From Devosia sp. (lineage in GTDB: Bacteria; Pseudomonadota; Alphaproteobacteria; Rhizobiales; Devosiaceae): 38,766 nucleotides of DNA. The DNA is taken from NCBI GenBank assembly GCA_015657675.1, contig JACDQI010000022.1, positions 1-38,766 of the forward strand, written 5' to 3'. The translations under genes and the position numbers were made by a program. How positions within the stretch are numbered: the first letter of the stretch is position 1; each line of letters begins with the position of its first letter. Under the pieces are notes generated by a model that was not told where the DNA came from, ran no database searches, and saw only the letters and a list, made by a program, of their open reading frames with translations. Positions 27,584-35,236 of the stretch are shown piece by piece.

Positions 27584-27979
27584 ATGTCCTTGCCGATCCA
27601 CCACATGATTGCCTCCGGTCCGCGACCGGTGGCGCCGTTTTCGCATGCCGTCGAAGCCGATGGCTGGGTGTTCGTCACAGGCCAGATGCCGACCGATCCC
27701 GATGCGCCGGATGCGCCGTTACCCCAGGGTGTCGAGGCACAGACGCAGCGGGTGATCGACAATCTGAAAATCGTGCTCGGCGGTATCGGCCTGGGGCTCG
27801 AGCATGTCACTATGGCCCGCATCTACCTCACCGAGTTTCAGCGCGACTATGCGGCGATGAACGCGGTCTGGTTGCGAAATTTCGAACCAGGCAAGCTGCC
27901 GGCGCGGACAACTGTAGGAGTCACGGGCCTGGCTGTCGGGGCACTGGTGGAGATCGATCTGGTGGCGCGGCGACCCTGA
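27584..27979 (+). CDS. RidA-family (YjgF/YER057c) enamine/imine deaminase
   Basis: Protein of 131 aa. RidA proteins hydrolyse reactive enamine/imine intermediates such as 2-aminoacrylate released by PLP enzymes. The family pattern is present: FVTGQMPTDPDA, IDNLKIVLGGIGLGLEHVT, then ARIYLTEFQRDYAAMNAVW and RTTVGVTGLAVGALVEIDL. The Arg and Glu in the last motif line the active-site cleft. The N-terminal extension and lack of a strong Shine-Dalgarno leave the start a little uncertain. Some RidA subgroups deaminate other imines. Confidence 0.88.
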   Translation: MSLPIHHMIASGPRPVAPFSHAVEADGWVFVTGQMPTDPDAPDAPLPQGVEAQTQRVIDNLKIVLGGIGLGLEHVTMARIYLTEFQRDYAAMNAVWLRNFEPGKLPARTTVGVTGLAVGALVEIDLVARRP

Positions 27980-28000
27980 GGCCGCCGCTCCAGACCGAGA

Positions 28001-28963
28001 TCAGCTGGTGACGCGGGTGGTACGCCCGTAGACCAGCAGCATGACGATGATGACGAGGCCGTAGATGATCTGTCGGCCAGCCTCGGGCATCTGGGCGATC
28101 GAGAGCACCGAGTTGAGCAGGACGATCAGGATCACGCCGACCAGCGTGCCGATGAAGCGGCCGCGGCCGCCCAGAATACTGGTGCCGCCGATGACCACTG
28201 CGGCGATCGCCGGGAGCAGGTAGGCGTTGCCCATGCCCTGGTAGGCCTTGTTGGAATAGCCCGCCAGCAACATCCCCGCCGAGGCGGCGCAGAGGCCGGA
28301 GATGACGAAGGCGCCCACGATGATCCAGCGCGTTCGGATGCCCGAAAGATAGGCTGCGGCCTCCCGGTTGCCGGTGGCGTAGATGGCCTTGCCGAACGAC
28401 GTGCGGGCCAGCACGGCGGAAATGACAATCGAGATGGCGGCCCACACGAAGACTGCGACGGGCACGCCGAGCACCTTTTCGGCGGCGAGGTAGCGCATCA
28501 GGTCGGTGGCGGTGTCCTGCGGGGCAAAGCCACCGGTATGGGCAACCATCAGGCCGCGCATCACCGAGTCGACGCCCAGGGTGAAGATCATCGAGGGGAT
28601 GCGCAGGTAGGCGACGCCGAAGCCGTTCACCAGGCCGACGATGAGGCCGATGGCGAGGCCGGTGGGGATGGCGCCAGGTCCACCAATGGTGGTGGCCATC
28701 ATGGCGGCGGCGGTCATGGTCCACGGGATCGACAGGTCGATGTGCCCCAGCAGGATCACCGTCATCATGCCGCAGGCGACGATGCCGAGGAAGGCGCCGG
28801 TCTGCAGCTGGGTGAGCAGGTAGTTGGGGGTCAACAGCGGCGCGGTGCCGAGGGTGCTGAGCGTATAAGCTGTACCGGCGGCAAGGATCACCAGAATGAA
28901 GCCGGCGGCGATGACGATGGGCAGGTCGTCCGACTTCAGGTGGGGAAGGTTGAGCGTGGCCAT
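28001..28963 (-). CDS. Sugar ABC transporter permease, RbsC/YjfF type (transporter A, second permease)
   Basis: Inner-membrane permease of 320 aa with 8-10 hydrophobic segments. Family motifs include GHIDLSIPWTM, the VNGFGVAYLRIPSMIFTLG region, the cytoplasmic loop ATGNREAAAYLSGI and VVIGGTSILGGRGRFIGT. The ATG at 28963 is taken because the open frame upstream reads into the neighbouring gene and has no homology. Last gene of a four-gene operon on the minus strand; it should pair with the permease at 28969 as a heterodimer, like YtfT/YjfF. Confidence 0.9.
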   Translation of the reverse strand: MATLNLPHLKSDDLPIVIAAGFILVILAAGTAYTLSTLGTAPLLTPNYLLTQLQTGAFLGIVACGMMTVILLGHIDLSIPWTMTAAAMMATTIGGPGAIPTGLAIGLIVGLVNGFGVAYLRIPSMIFTLGVDSVMRGLMVAHTGGFAPQDTATDLMRYLAAEKVLGVPVAVFVWAAISIVISAVLARTSFGKAIYATGNREAAAYLSGIRTRWIIVGAFVISGLCAASAGMLLAGYSNKAYQGMGNAYLLPAIAAVVIGGTSILGGRGRFIGTLVGVILIVLLNSVLSIAQMPEAGRQIIYGLVIIVMLLVYGRTTRVTS

Positions 28964-28968
28964 GGGTT

Positions 28969-30036
28969 CTACCTGAAGAGTTCGAGACGGTTCTTGACGC
29001 GCAGGGTGCGGACGGCGCCCAGGCTGACGGCGAGCAACAGCACGATGCCCTCGACCAGCGACTGCATCAGCGGGTCGATCGAGAGGATGCGGAAGTAGAA
29101 AGAGATGACGCGCAGGATCAGCGCACCGATCAGCGCGCCAATGGCGGTGCCGACGCCACCGAGCAGCGAGATGCCGCCGAGCACCACGGCAGCGATGGAA
29201 TTGAGCGTATAGGCGCCGGCCTGGGGAATGTCGGCATTGCCCGAGCCGGTCTGGATGGCGAGGTAGAGCCCGGCGCAGCCGGCGAACGTCCCCGCCAGGG
29301 TGAAGGCCCAGAGCCGGGCACGGTTGATCGGCAGACCGGACATGAAGGCGGCGCCTTCGGATGAGCCGATGGCGTAGAGAGTGCGACCGGTGACCGTGCG
29401 CTTGAAGGGCACCCAGATGACCGCGGCGACGATGATCATGATGAGGAGCGGGACGGGTACCCAGGCGATGGGCTGGAACCACGCGTCCTCGCCGTCAGAA
29501 AACAGGTGGTAGGTCTCGGCGAGATCACGCAGCGAGTTGGTGGCGGCCCAGTTGAGGTCGAGATCAACCTCGCCGCCGGGCTTGGGCCGGATCAAGAGCG
29601 CCAGTCCCATGGCCACGGCACCTGTGGCGAGGGTGGCGATGATGGGCTGGAGCCGGCCGTAGACGATTATGACGCCGTTGACGAGGCCGAAGCCAGTGCC
29701 GGCGGCGACCGTTACGAGGCAGCCAAAGACGATCTGCCAAGGCTCGCCGCGCACCAGTTCGCTGGCGATGCAGCTGGTCAGGGTCATCACCGAGCCGACG
29801 GAGAGATCGAGACCACCGACGATCACCGTCATGGCCTGGGCCATGGCGACGAAGGCAAGCGCCACCGACTCGTTGGTGTTGGCGATGAAGACGTTGGTGG
29901 AGAAGCCCTTGGGGTGCAGGAAGTTGTAGACGATGTAGAGCACGGCCAGCAGCAGCAGCGCGCCGTAGAAGCCGCGGTTCTGGCGGATCGACATCACCAA
30001 GGCCGACTCTCGGCGGGGGGTGGACGCGGTGGTCAT
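28969..30036 (-). CDS. Sugar ABC transporter permease, RbsC type (transporter A, first permease)
   Basis: Inner-membrane permease of 355 aa. It shows GGLDLSVGSVMTL, VNGVIIVYGRLQPIIATLATG, the AIGSSEGAAFMSGL coupling loop, and VVLGGISLLGGVGTAIGA. A hydrophilic insert between the fourth and fifth membrane segments makes it longer than RbsC. The ATG overlaps the stop of the ATPase gene by four bases, and the next permease starts five bases after its stop, so all are coupled. Confidence 0.92.
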   Translation of the reverse strand: MTTASTPRRESALVMSIRQNRGFYGALLLLAVLYIVYNFLHPKGFSTNVFIANTNESVALAFVAMAQAMTVIVGGLDLSVGSVMTLTSCIASELVRGEPWQIVFGCLVTVAAGTGFGLVNGVIIVYGRLQPIIATLATGAVAMGLALLIRPKPGGEVDLDLNWAATNSLRDLAETYHLFSDGEDAWFQPIAWVPVPLLIMIIVAAVIWVPFKRTVTGRTLYAIGSSEGAAFMSGLPINRARLWAFTLAGTFAGCAGLYLAIQTGSGNADIPQAGAYTLNSIAAVVLGGISLLGGVGTAIGALIGALILRVISFYFRILSIDPLMQSLVEGIVLLLAVSLGAVRTLRVKNRLELFR

Positions 30037-31584
30037 GCGGGCACTCCCGGACTGGTCGAGATAGGCACGGTGATGTTGAGGGCGGCCGAGACCAGCGCCT
30101 CCTCGGTGATGGCGGCGCCGGAGAATTCGGTGACGATGCGCCCGTCATACATGACGGCGACCCGGTCACAGCAGCCGATCAGTTCGGCATAGTCGGTGGA
30201 GTAGAACAGGATGGCGCGATCCTGATCGGCCAGTTCGCGCATCAGCCGGTAGAGCTCCTGCTTGGTGCCGACGTCGATGCCGCGGGTGGGATCGTTCAGC
30301 AGTATGATCTCGGGTTCGGTCATCAGCCACTTGGCGATGACCACCTTCTGCTGGTTGCCGCCCGAGAGGGTGGCGACGGCGTCCTCAGGTCGGTTGATCT
30401 TGATCTGGAGTTGCTTGATGGCGTCGGCGACGGCCTGCTTTTCCTTGCTACGATCGATGAACGGGCCGACCGAGACGCGGTCGAACGATGCGGCGAGCAG
30501 GTTGTCGGCTATCGACATGGGCAGCATCAGGCCCTCGGTCTTCCGATCCTCGGGGACCAGGGCGATGCGGTTCTTGCCGGACTTGGCTTCGGCCGGCGAA
30601 CCAGTGAGGCCATCGGCGCCGCCAATGCCGACCTTGCCGTCTACGCCGCGGAGCACGCCAAAAAGGGCGAGCAGCAGTTCCTTCTGGCCCTGGCCATCAA
30701 GGCCACCGAGACCGACGATCTCGCCCTTGCCGACGGAAAGCGAGACGCCGTTGAGGGCGTTTTCCCAGCGCAGGTTGTCGACCACGAGGTGCGGCGTATT
30801 GGGCTTGGTGCGTACCGGCTTGGGCGGGAACTGGTGGCTGACGTCGCGGCCGATCATCAGCTTGACGATGTCGTTCTGGCTGCGCGCGCCCTTGGCGAAG
30901 GTTTCGATATGCTGGCCGTTGCGGAACACCGAGAGCGTGTCGCAAAGCGCCTCGACCTCATGCATGCGGTGCGAAATGAACAGCATGCCGACGCCATCCT
31001 GCTTGAGTTCGCCGAGCACGCTGTAGACGGTCTCGACGTCGCGGCTGGTGAGGGCGGAGGTGGCTTCGTCGAGGATCAGCAGCTTTGGGTCCTTGCCGAG
31101 CGCCTTGGCGATTTCGACCATCTGGCGGCGGGAAAGCGAGAGATCGCGGACTAGGGCGCGCGGGTCGACATCCTCGCAGTGGATGCGGGCAAGCAGGGCC
31201 TCGGCGCGCTCACGCTGCGCCTTGCGATCGATCAGGCCGAAGCGGCGCGGCGGGTCGGCGATGGAAATGTTGTCGGCGACCGTCAGGTCGGGCATCAGCG
31301 AGAGTTCCTGGAACACGCAGACGATCCCGGCGCGGGCGGCGTCCGCAGGCTTTTGGAAGCGGTGCTCGGAGCCCTCGATGCTGAGTGTGCCGGTATCGGG
31401 GCGGACGGACGCCCGACATGATCTTGATCAGGGTCGATTTGCCCGCGCCGTTCTCGCCGAGGATGGCGTGCACCGAACCGCGACGGCAGGAAAAGTCCAC
31501 GTCTTGCAGCGCGCGGGTGCCCGAGTAGGACTTGGAGATGCCGCTCAGCTGGGCAAACGGCTGGTTTGGCTGGGTGAAGGCCAT
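30033..31584 (-). CDS. Sugar ABC transporter double-domain ATPase, RbsA/MglA type (transporter A), frameshifted in this sequence
   Basis: About 516 aa after removing one base, normal for RbsA. Domain 1: Walker [16 protein letters not shown]-loop FQELSLMP, signature [16 protein letters not shown], Walker [13 protein letters not shown]. Domain 2: degenerate P-loop [10 protein letters not shown], signature [15 protein letters not shown], Walker [17 protein letters not shown]. The frame shifts near 31405-31411, between MSGV and RPDTGTLS, where an extra C appears to have been inserted. Everything before and after is intact. The ATG at 31584 has AGGGGAA upstream. It energises import by the permeases that follow. 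Confidence 0.92.
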
Positions 31585-31653
31585 TCGATATTCCCCTACG
31601 CCGCCGAAGCTTCAGGGGGAAGCCTTGGGCAGTATGGACAAGAGTGCGAGAGT

Positions 31654-31682
31654 GGCGGCGCCGGATGAAGCCCGACGCCGCC
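31654..31682 (-). other. Strong stem-loop between the binding-protein and ATPase genes (transporter A)
   Basis: On the minus strand GGCGGCG/CGCCGCC (7 bp) continues through a U-G pair and three more G-C pairs to a 7-base loop. It begins nine bases after the binding-protein stop within a 107-base gap. As with the hairpin at 9708, it may raise binding-protein mRNA stability over the transporter genes or end part of the transcripts. Confidence 0.5.
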
Positions 31683-31691
31683 CAGTGCGTA

Positions 31692-32837
31692 TTACTGCAC
31701 GTTCTCTTCGGTCTGAGCCATGATGGCCGGGCCGGAGATGTTCACGCCGCAAGGTGCGAACTCGTTGGTGGTGAAGAAATTGTCCGGCAGATCCGACCAA
31801 TAATTCACGCCGTCCTTGAGCTCGGTATAGTCCGACATCGGGAGCGGCACCGCGATGAGCTGGGGCATGACGTTGCCTTCGAGGGCCGACACTGCTGCCT
31901 TCATGGCGATCGCCACGAGGCCCGGCGACTGGCCGATCGAAATGGCCTTGAGACCTTCGGCCGAATGCGCGGCGATGAGCTTGCGGAAGCCGTTCTCGGA
32001 TTCGCCCGCCATCGGCACGAAGGGATGGTTGGCATCGATCAGCGCCTGCGTGGTGCCGGTCGAGCCGCCCTGGACGATAACGGCGTCAAACGTGCCGTGG
32101 ACGGCGAGCGCGTCGGCGGTCACCTTCTGGGCAGTGCCATCGTCCCAGTTGCCGACGACCTGGATGACTTCCCAGGTGCCGCCAGAGGCATCGAGGACCT
32201 CATGGACGCCGATGGAACGGTCACGGTCGACCGAGTTGCCGGCGAGGCCGCGCACTTCGAGGATCTTGCCCGAGGTCTTGCCCTGAGCAGCAAGCTCCTT
32301 GAGCACGAAGCGGGAGTAGGTGCGGCCCATCTCGAGCTGGTCTTCGTTGATCTGCATGACAGTGTCGGTATCGAGCACGTTGTCGAACGGCACGATCACC
32401 ACATTTTCGCGGTCAGCCAGACGGATGACGCGGTCGAAGCCTTCGGGCGAGACGGCAATCGTGACGATCGCGTCATAGCCCTGGTTGATGAAGTCCTCGA
32501 TGGCGCCGAGCTGGGCGGGCGCATCGGTGCCGGTCGAGACGACCTTGAATTCCTTGATCTTGTCCTTGATCGAGGGATCTTCGGCGAAGGCCTTGGCGGT
32601 CTTGATCATCTGGATGCGCCAAGTGTTGCCGACGAAGCCGTTGACGATGGCGATGCGGTACGGACCTTCCTTTTTCTCCCACTGGAAGAACTTGGTGTCG
32701 GCGTTCCAGGGAGCAAAGCAGGCAGGATCGACGCCGGGGCCCGACACGACATTGGGGCCGGCGAACGAGGGCGTAGCAAAGCTGGTGGTCATCATCAGGC
32801 CCATCAGGGCAGCCGATGCTATGCGCAGTGTCTTCAT
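31692..32837 (-). CDS. Sugar-binding periplasmic protein, RbsB family (transporter A)
   Basis: Binding protein of 381 aa. Signal peptide (MKTLRIASAALMGLMM, cleavage likely after PSFAG) after a strong GGGAGGAG ribosome site. The first lobe begins VNGFVGNTWRIQMIKTA, in which the Trp-Arg pair lies where sugar-contacting residues sit in this family. INQGYDAIVTIAVSP, LEVRGLAGNSVDRDRSIGVH and AVIVQGGSTGTTQAL follow. Two lone Cys frame the mature protein. First structural gene of the minus-strand operon. Pentose, polyol or sugar-like ligand is expected; the exact one cannot be read. Confidence 0.9.
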   Translation of the reverse strand: MKTLRIASAALMGLMMTTSFATPSFAGPNVVSGPGVDPACFAPWNADTKFFQWEKKEGPYRIAIVNGFVGNTWRIQMIKTAKAFAEDPSIKDKIKEFKVVSTGTDAPAQLGAIEDFINQGYDAIVTIAVSPEGFDRVIRLADRENVVIVPFDNVLDTDTVMQINEDQLEMGRTYSRFVLKELAAQGKTSGKILEVRGLAGNSVDRDRSIGVHEVLDASGGTWEVIQVVGNWDDGTAQKVTADALAVHGTFDAVIVQGGSTGTTQALIDANHPFVPMAGESENGFRKLIAAHSAEGLKAISIGQSPGLVAIAMKAAVSALEGNVMPQLIAVPLPMSDYTELKDGVNYWSDLPDNFFTTNEFAPCGVNISGPAIMAQTEENVQ

Positions 32838-32891
32838 GGTCTCCTCCCAGAGATCTCATCGATTGATCAGCATTTCGTGGCCTACACCCCG

Positions 32892-32950
32892 CGCCTGCTC
32901 TCCTCAGGCAGGCGGTGGGTCGAGGCCACGTCGTCACGGCCGCAGGCCGT
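32892..32950 (-). other. Two stem-loops between the GntR gene and transporter A
   Basis: ACGGCC-GCA-GGCCGT (32936-32950) and CGCCTGC/GCAGGCG with a 9-base loop (32892-32914) lie in the 142-base gap after the regulator's stop and before the binding-protein start. They may terminate or attenuate read-through from the regulator gene. No T tract follows, so this remains tentative. Confidence 0.35.
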
Positions 32951-32979
32951 ATCCGGCGTCCCAAGTGGCGCCGAGATTC

Positions 32980-33765
32980 CTAGTTGTCGCCTGCCTCCGC
33001 GGCGTCCTTGAACAGTGCAAGTCCGGCCTCGAGATGGGCCGACATCAGGTATTGGTAGGCAAAGCGGTTGCGCGCCTCGAGCGCATCCAGGATCGCACCA
33101 TGTTCGTCGAAATTGTCGTCGCCCAGCTTCGTGCGAGCGACGCCGTTTTCCATGATCTTGAGCATGACCGGCTTCATGATCCGGTACATCTCGACGATCT
33201 GTCCGTTGTTGAGGATGGCCACCAGGCGCGAATGAAACCGGAAATCCTGAAGTGCCGCCCGTTCGCCACTGTCGGCGTCGCGCATTGCGTGGTTCAGGGC
33301 GCGGAGGGCGCTGATGTCGTCGGCCGTTACGTTGGCAAACAGCGTATCGATCGACCCCACCTCGATGAGCTGACGCAGTCCCTGGGTGTCGAGAAAGGTC
33401 TGGCGGCTCAGTTCAAGGGTGCTGAACGAGTAGAGGTCGAAGACCGCGTCCATGCGCCGGTCGATGATGATGGCGCCGACCTTGGGCCGGACGTCGACGA
33501 CCCCATAGGTCTTGAGGATGCGCATGGCTTCGCGCACCGTGTTGCGGCTCGACGAGAACATCTCGCAGAGTTCGCGCTCGGAAGGGAGCGGGTCGCCCAC
33601 ACCAAGATTGCGGGTGTCGATCAGGGCCTTCAGCTGCCCCACCATGGATTCCACAGCCGAATCGGCAAGGCGCTCGGTGCGAGCACGACGTTGCGGCGTT
33701 TTGGCGCCTTCAACAGACGCAGCAGCGCTCATCCTCGCCATCGGTGTTCCGGCGTGGTTCGACAT
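32980..33765 (-). CDS. GntR-family transcriptional regulator, FCD subfamily
   Basis: Regulator of about 261 aa. An Arg-rich N-terminal tail precedes the winged helix (LPSERELCEMFSSSRNTVREAM, about residues 58-79). The FCD domain shows TQGLRQLIEVGSID, then DFRFHSRLVAILNN (Asp and His ligands), and NFDEHGAILDALEARN. It lies between two sugar transporters transcribed outward and, with the two FadR-type sites just upstream of its start, probably controls itself and one or both transporters in response to a sugar-derived ligand. The start at 33765 is an ATG; a shorter start (Met9 or Met12) is possible. Confidence 0.9.
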   Translation of the reverse strand: MSNHAGTPMARMSAAASVEGAKTPQRRARTERLADSAVESMVGQLKALIDTRNLGVGDPLPSERELCEMFSSSRNTVREAMRILKTYGVVDVRPKVGAIIIDRRMDAVFDLYSFSTLELSRQTFLDTQGLRQLIEVGSIDTLFANVTADDISALRALNHAMRDADSGERAALQDFRFHSRLVAILNNGQIVEMYRIMKPVMLKIMENGVARTKLGDDNFDEHGAILDALEARNRFAYQYLMSAHLEAGLALFKDAAEAGDN

Positions 33766-33793
33766 GATGATGCGGAAGACCCCTCGGCCCTAT

Positions 33794-33804
33794 TTGTTGG
33801 ACCA
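33794..33804. promoter_or_regulatory. FadR/FCD-type GntR operator, site 1
   Basis: TTGTTGGACCA fits the FadR-subfamily operator pattern TNGTNNNACNA exactly. It lies 29 bases before the GntR start, where a repressor would block its own gene. It shares the core GTTGGAC with site 2, and its flanks form an imperfect 23-base inverted repeat with those of site 2 (18 of 23 match). Confidence 0.62.
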
Positions 33805-33889
33805 GTTGCGACGGTATTGCCAGCAACGTTTTGAGTCAAGCGGCGCGGACAGTCACCAAGGCCAACTTTTGGCGCATTTTCGTTGAAAC

Positions 33890-33900
33890 TGGTTGGACAA
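33890..33900. promoter_or_regulatory. FadR/FCD-type GntR operator, site 2
   Basis: TGGTTGGACAA also fits TNGTNNNACNA exactly, 96 bases (about nine helical turns) from site 1. Read on one strand, site 2 and its flanks give AACTGGT-NNN-ACAAATA, the same as the reverse complement of site 1. Confidence 0.62.
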
Positions 33901-33947
33901 ATACTGCTACGCGGACGGCGCCGTCTTTGCCGAAAAGATCAGGCTGT

Positions 33948-33959
33948 CTAACATGTTAG
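33948..33959. promoter_or_regulatory. Perfect 12-base palindrome, putative second operator class (distal)
   Basis: CTAACATGTTAG is a perfect palindrome 255 bases before transporter B. A one-pair variant recurs at 34089. It does not fit the FadR pattern, so it may bind a different regulator or a different dimer arrangement. Confidence 0.5.
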
Positions 33960-34088
33960 CTCGAAATAGGCGTGGCTTTTTGTCGCAATCTGGTTTTGCG
34001 ATGGCGAAGGTCGGTGATGACACAACGCGTTGGTCTTTCCAGACGCGCCGGTGCGAAGCGGCCTTCGGGGCAGTTTAGATTCCATCTG

Positions 34089-34100
34089 CTAGCATGTTAG
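34089..34100. promoter_or_regulatory. Near-copy of the palindrome, putative second operator class (proximal)
   Basis: CTAGCATGTTAG differs from the 33948 site in one base. It is 141 bases downstream of it and 114 bases before the binding-protein ATG, and directly abuts a possible -35 (TTGCCA). Two copies flanking a likely promoter is a common repression-loop layout. Confidence 0.5.
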
Positions 34101-34213
34101 TTGCCAAGCCTCTGGGTTCGTGATTGCATCCACGTGCCTGAACGTCGTCGCGCCGGGTAGTAGGGCTGGGAGGACCTGCCGGTGCGGAAAACGCGAAAGC
34201 TAGGGAGAGAAAA

Positions 34214-35221
34214 ATGAAGCATTCGCTCGTCCTGGGCAGCCTTGTGCTGGCCCTGATGTCCGGTTCGGCCATGGCCGATACGTCCGGAAAGAAGATTGCC
34301 CTGTCCAACAACTATGCCGGCAACTCGTGGCGCCAGGCGATGTTGCAAAGCTGGGACAAGGTCACCAAGCCGGCCGTCGAGTCCGGTGTCGTTGCCGCTG
34401 CCGACGCTTTCACCACCGCCGAAAACCAGGCGACAGAACAGGCCGCGCAGATCCAGAACCTGATCCTGCAGGGCTATGACGCCATCGTCATCAATGCTGC
34501 CTCGCCGACCGCCATCAACGGCGCCGTCAAGGAAGCCTGCGATGCCGGTATCATCGTGGTGTCGTTCGACGGTATCGTCACAGAGCCCTGCGCCTGGCGC
34601 ATTGCCGTAGACTTTGCCGGCATGGGCAAGAGCGAGATCGATTATCTCAAGGAAGCGCTGCCCAATGGTGGCAAGCTCCTCGAGATCCGCGGCCTCGCCG
34701 GCGTGTTCGTGGACGACGAAATCTCCAAGGGCATCCATGCCGGTGTCGCCGAGAATCCGCAGTTCGAAATCGTCGGCTCGGTGCATGGTGACTGGGCACA
34801 GGACGTGGCGCAGAAGGCCGTAGCCGGCATTCTGCCCAGTCTGCCCGCCGACATCGTTGCAGTGGTGACGCAGGGTGGTGACGGTTACGGCGCCGCGCAG
34901 GCGTTCGCCGCTGCCGGTCGTCCGACGCCGACCATCATCATGGGCAACCGGCAGGACGAACTGGCCTGGTGGAAGGAACAGAAGGACGCCAATGGCTACA
35001 AGACCATGTCGGTCTCGATCGCCCCGGGCGTTTCCACGCTGGCCTTCTGGGTGGCGCAGCAGATCCTCGACGGCAAGGAAGTCCCCAAGGACCTGATCGT
35101 GCCGTTCCTCCGCATCGACCAGGAGACGCTCGAAGCCAACCTCGCCTCCACTCCGGTGGGCGGCGTGGCCAATGTCGAGTACAGCCAGGAAGACGCGATC
35201 AAGGTCATCGAAGGCAAGTAA
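34214..35221 (+). CDS. Sugar-binding periplasmic protein, RbsB family (transporter B)
   Basis: Binding protein of 335 aa. Signal peptide (LVLGSLVLALMSGSAMA) cut before DTSGKK. The first lobe has LSNNYAGNSWRQAMLQSW, with the same GNxWR motif as the binding protein of transporter A, followed by ILQGYDAIVINAASPTAI, LEIRGLAGVFVDDEISKGI and VVTQGGDGYGAAQA. First gene of a plus-strand operon. The shared motif suggests related ligands for the two systems (inference), although they are clearly diverged. Confidence 0.9.
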   Translation: MKHSLVLGSLVLALMSGSAMADTSGKKIALSNNYAGNSWRQAMLQSWDKVTKPAVESGVVAAADAFTTAENQATEQAAQIQNLILQGYDAIVINAASPTAINGAVKEACDAGIIVVSFDGIVTEPCAWRIAVDFAGMGKSEIDYLKEALPNGGKLLEIRGLAGVFVDDEISKGIHAGVAENPQFEIVGSVHGDWAQDVAQKAVAGILPSLPADIVAVVTQGGDGYGAAQAFAAAGRPTPTIIMGNRQDELAWWKEQKDANGYKTMSVSIAPGVSTLAFWVAQQILDGKEVPKDLIVPFLRIDQETLEANLASTPVGGVANVEYSQEDAIKVIEGK

Positions 35222-35236
35222 GGCCATCGGCAGCCA

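Larger units (their letters stand above)
33766..34213. promoter_or_regulatory. 448-bp control region between the GntR regulator and transporter B
   Basis: No gene is seen here. The A+T content is locally higher than in the genes around it. It carries two FadR-consensus sites (33794, 33890) and two copies of a second palindrome (33948, 34089). The short TTG-initiated frame at about 33893-34078 has no ribosome site or family resemblance. AGGGAGAG just before 34214 is the ribosome site of transporter B's binding protein. Clear -35/-10 boxes could not be fixed. Confidence 0.7.

Noticed and set aside
28964-29482. N-terminal extension of the second permease of transporter A
   Set aside because: The extension overlaps the first permease gene, is Arg/His-rich and unlike any permease; the ATG at 28963 gives a normal length.
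31644-33011. 455-codon plus-strand frame opposite the binding protein of transporter A
   Set aside because: Antisense shadow; composition rich in Arg, His and Asp with no signal peptide or motif.
33893-34078. Small TTG-initiated frame in the control region
   Set aside because: No ribosome site, no recognised family, and it overlaps two candidate operators.
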